A DNA stretch of 6,060 nucleotides from Cytophagales bacterium (lineage in GTDB: Bacteria; Bacteroidota; Bacteroidia; Cytophagales; 172606-1). Below, piece after piece: positions 4,684-6,060 of the stretch. Made by a program: the position numbers and the translations under genes. Within the stretch, counting starts at the first letter, position 1, and each line of letters starts with the position of its first letter. The notes below the pieces were generated by a model. The model did not search any database, was not told the DNA's origin, and saw only the letters and a program-made list of their open reading frames with translations. Location: contig JALOMD010000201.1 in assembly GCA_025455595.1 (NCBI GenBank), positions 1-6,060 of the forward strand, read 5' to 3'.

Positions 4684-5886
4684 ATGAAAAAACGTTTTTG
4701 CCTTGTTGCCTGCCTGCTGTTGACCACGGTTTCGTTCGCCCAAAAAAGCGTGGACACACCCATTCTGCTCGAAAACATGGACATGCAAGTGGTTTCGACG
4801 CAGGCCGTCAACAACATGTACAATTTCAAGTTCGAGCAGGCCGAGTCTGAGTTCCGCTGGTTCAAGTTCAAGTACCCGGAGCATCCGCTGCCCTATTTCC
4901 TCATGGGCCTCAGCACGTGGTGGAAGATCATGCCCAACGAAGACAACAAGGAATTTGACGATACTTTTTTGGCTTACATGGACACGTCCATCACCAAGGC
5001 CGACAAACTCTTTGATGCCAACGAAGACAACACCGAAGCCGCGTTCTTCTTGGCGGCGGCATACGCGTTCAAAGGCCGGCTGCACTCCGACCGCAAGGAT
5101 TGGGGCAAGGCCACCGTTGCCTCGCGCAACGCCTTGAAATACTTGGAAAAATCGCGTGGCAAGGGCAACCTCAGCCCCGAATTCCTCTTCGGCGACGGCC
5201 TTTACAACTATTATCGAGATTGGGTGCCGGAACACTACCCGGCGTTGAAGACAATCTTATGGCTCTTCCCGAAAGGCGACAAGGAGGCGGGCATCCGGCA
5301 GTTGAAGGAAGTGGCGAACAACGCTTTTTACACCCGCACCGAGGCGCAGTACCACCTGATGCGCATTTACAGCGAGGAAAACCAAGGCCAGAAAGCCTAC
5401 GAATTGTCCAAATACCTGCACGAGACTTTCCCGGACAACGCGTATTTCCACCGCTACTACGCCCGGTCGGCTTACGCGCAAGGGCGTATTCCGGTGGTGG
5501 AGCAGGAGTCGCTGGCGATTTTGGAGAAAATAGAGAAAAACATGCCGGGCTACGAAGCCACCAGCGGCCGTTACGCGAGTTTTTACCTTGGCTACATCAA
5601 CCACCACCTGAAACGCGACACGGCGGCGGCCAAGTCGTATTTCAAGAAAGCGGTGGCATACTCCGAAATCGCGAAAGCTTACGAAAGCGTGTATTACCAC
5701 AGTGCCTTGACGACGCTGGGCAAAATCTATTTCAACGAAGACAACTTCCCGGAAGCCCGCAAGTACTTGGAGGCGGTTGTGAAACGCGCCGAACGGAAGT
5801 CGGACCAGCACAAGGAAGCCGACCGCTACCTGAACGAGATGAAAAAGAAAGAGAAGGAGAAACGACGGGAGAAGCGAAGAAAGTGA
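4684..5886 (+). CDS. Exported tetratricopeptide-repeat protein, 400 aa
   Basis: Probably a periplasmic or envelope scaffold protein; no enzymatic motif is visible. The ATG at 4684 was chosen because it starts a clear signal peptide, MKKRFCLVACLLLTTVSFA, with likely cleavage after residue 19; an in-frame upstream ATG at 4603 would bury that signal. LVAC at 7-10 resembles a lipobox but lies too close to the N-terminus to be convincing. The mature part is almost all helical, with TPR-like pairs near residues 40-75, 118-155, 205-235, 250-285, 295-325 and 335-375. The conserved block GDGLYNYYRDWVPEHYPALK (from about 172) followed by LWLFPKGDKEAG and FYTRTEAQYHLMRIY is one I associate with a TPR family common in Bacteroidota. 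The last 17 residues are almost all Lys, Arg and Glu. It is divergent from the pyrophosphatase-like gene, with heptad arrays and palindrome copy 5 behind its stop. Exact partner unknown. Confidence 0.85.
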   Translation: MKKRFCLVACLLLTTVSFAQKSVDTPILLENMDMQVVSTQAVNNMYNFKFEQAESEFRWFKFKYPEHPLPYFLMGLSTWWKIMPNEDNKEFDDTFLAYMDTSITKADKLFDANEDNTEAAFFLAAAYAFKGRLHSDRKDWGKATVASRNALKYLEKSRGKGNLSPEFLFGDGLYNYYRDWVPEHYPALKTILWLFPKGDKEAGIRQLKEVANNAFYTRTEAQYHLMRIYSEENQGQKAYELSKYLHETFPDNAYFHRYYARSAYAQGRIPVVEQESLAILEKIEKNMPGYEATSGRYASFYLGYINHHLKRDTAAAKSYFKKAVAYSEIAKAYESVYYHSALTTLGKIYFNEDNFPEARKYLEAVVKRAERKSDQHKEADRYLNEMKKKEKEKRREKRRK

Positions 5887-5888
5887 AG

Positions 5889-5958
5889 TACGATTTACGA
5901 GGTACGAAGTACGAATTGCAGGTTACAGGTTCAAAGTTGCAGGTTCAAGGCTTTGGGT
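5889..5958 (+). repeat. Heptanucleotide tandem array, ten 7-base units, left of palindrome copy 5
   Basis: Starting 3 bases after the TPR stop there are four TACGAnn units (ending TT, GG, AG, AT), then six units of a second type such as TGCAGGT, TACAGGT, TCAAAGT and TGCAGGT, with the last two degenerate (TCAAGGC, TTTGGGT). The 7-base register holds without interruption over 70 bases and runs into the palindrome. Confidence 0.75.
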
Positions 5959-5994
5959 TGGCGTTTTAAGTAAATTTTGCCTAAAACGCCAACC
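5956..5994 (-). repeat. Dispersed palindromic repeat, copy 5, arms extended to 13 bases
   Basis: The standard arms GGCGTTTT/AAAACGCC are extended outward by GGTT...AACC and inward by one A-T pair, so GGTTGGCGTTTTA pairs with TAAAACGCCAACC. Core bases are AGTAAATTTTGCC on the plus strand. It sits 70 bases past the TPR stop and 35 bases before a possible convergent gene's stop, flanked by heptad arrays. By its asymmetric bases it points leftward (minus). Confidence 0.9.
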
Positions 5995-6025
5995 TGCAAC
6001 TTTCAACCTGCAACTTGTAACCCGT
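5991..6025 (-). repeat. Heptanucleotide tandem array, five units, right of palindrome copy 5
   Basis: Units AACCTGC, AACTTTC, AACCTGC, AACTTGT and AACCCGT follow the palindrome in exact 7-base register. Reverse-complemented they are the same GCAGGTT / CAAAGTT family as the right part of the array at 5889-5958. The two arrays are therefore mirror images around the palindrome and together could form a much longer imperfect hairpin. Confidence 0.75.
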
Positions 6026-6028
6026 ATT

Positions 6029-6060
6029 TCATTTCTCTGCCGGAATCGGCAACACTTTGC
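6029..6060 (-). CDS. Possible C-terminus of a convergent minus-strand gene (partial)
   Basis: Reading leftward from the window edge, one frame gives KVLPIPAEK followed by TGA at 6029-6031. The 'PIP' ending resembles the C-terminal 'PIPxxE' seen in RagB/SusD proteins, but nine residues cannot establish a family. Its position, converging on the TPR gene with the palindrome between the two stops, fits a real gene end. Confidence 0.3.
   Translation of the reverse strand, partial: KVLPIPAEK

Noticed and set aside
4690..4713. Lipoprotein signal in the TPR protein (LVAC)
   Set aside because: The cysteine would be at residue 10 with a hydrophobic core of only a few residues; the longer core and SFA cleavage site at residues 17-19 fit an ordinary signal peptide better.
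4411..5811. Minus-strand frames opposite the TPR gene
   Set aside because: They are antisense shadows of a gene with signal peptide and TPR structure.
1033..5994. CRISPR array
   Set aside because: The five repeats are separated by whole genes or hundreds of bases, not by uniform spacers, and no Cas gene is present.

Overview
The window looks like a chromosomal segment of a Bacteroidota bacterium. Two promoters carry the Bacteroidota -33/-7 architecture (TTTG, 19 bases, TAnnTTTG) instead of a sigma70 -35/-10. Start codons lack strong Shine-Dalgarno sequences, and the SMC, HPRT and TPR proteins read like Bacteroidota family members. No genus can be named from the sequence alone.

Layout from left to right: (1) 1-898, minus strand, N-terminal quarter of the chromosome-condensation ATPase SMC, running off the left edge. 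(2) 899-1320, a 422-base non-coding stretch with a heptanucleotide array just upstream of smc and two oppositely oriented copies of a 31-base palindromic repeat around a structured segment. (3) 1321-2247, minus, a fucosyltransferase-like glycosyltransferase. (4) 2371-2901, minus, hypoxanthine phosphoribosyltransferase, with a clear promoter. (5) 3116-4321, minus, a polytopic membrane protein that I read as a shortened, catalytically dead relative of the N-terminal half of membrane-bound (H+/Na+) pyrophosphatase; it has its own promoter and a textbook intrinsic terminator. (6) 4322-4683, a 362-base divergent promoter region. (7) 4684-5886, plus, a secreted tetratricopeptide-repeat protein. (8) 5887-6060, a convergent intergenic region made of heptad arrays mirrored around another copy of the palindrome, then the last nine codons of a possible minus-strand gene.

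The genes do not form one pathway: chromosome maintenance, glycosylation, purine salvage, a membrane protein and a periplasmic TPR protein are side by side, mostly with their own signals. The striking content lies between the genes. A dispersed palindrome (arms GGCGTTTT / AAAACGCC, core GCAAAATTTGC) occurs five times, only outside the annotated genes, and one copy follows each of the four stop codons that are clearly visible. Two heptanucleotide tandem arrays with different units sit beside smc and around the last palindrome. The two most unusual items are this repeat system and the pyrophosphatase-like pseudoenzyme.
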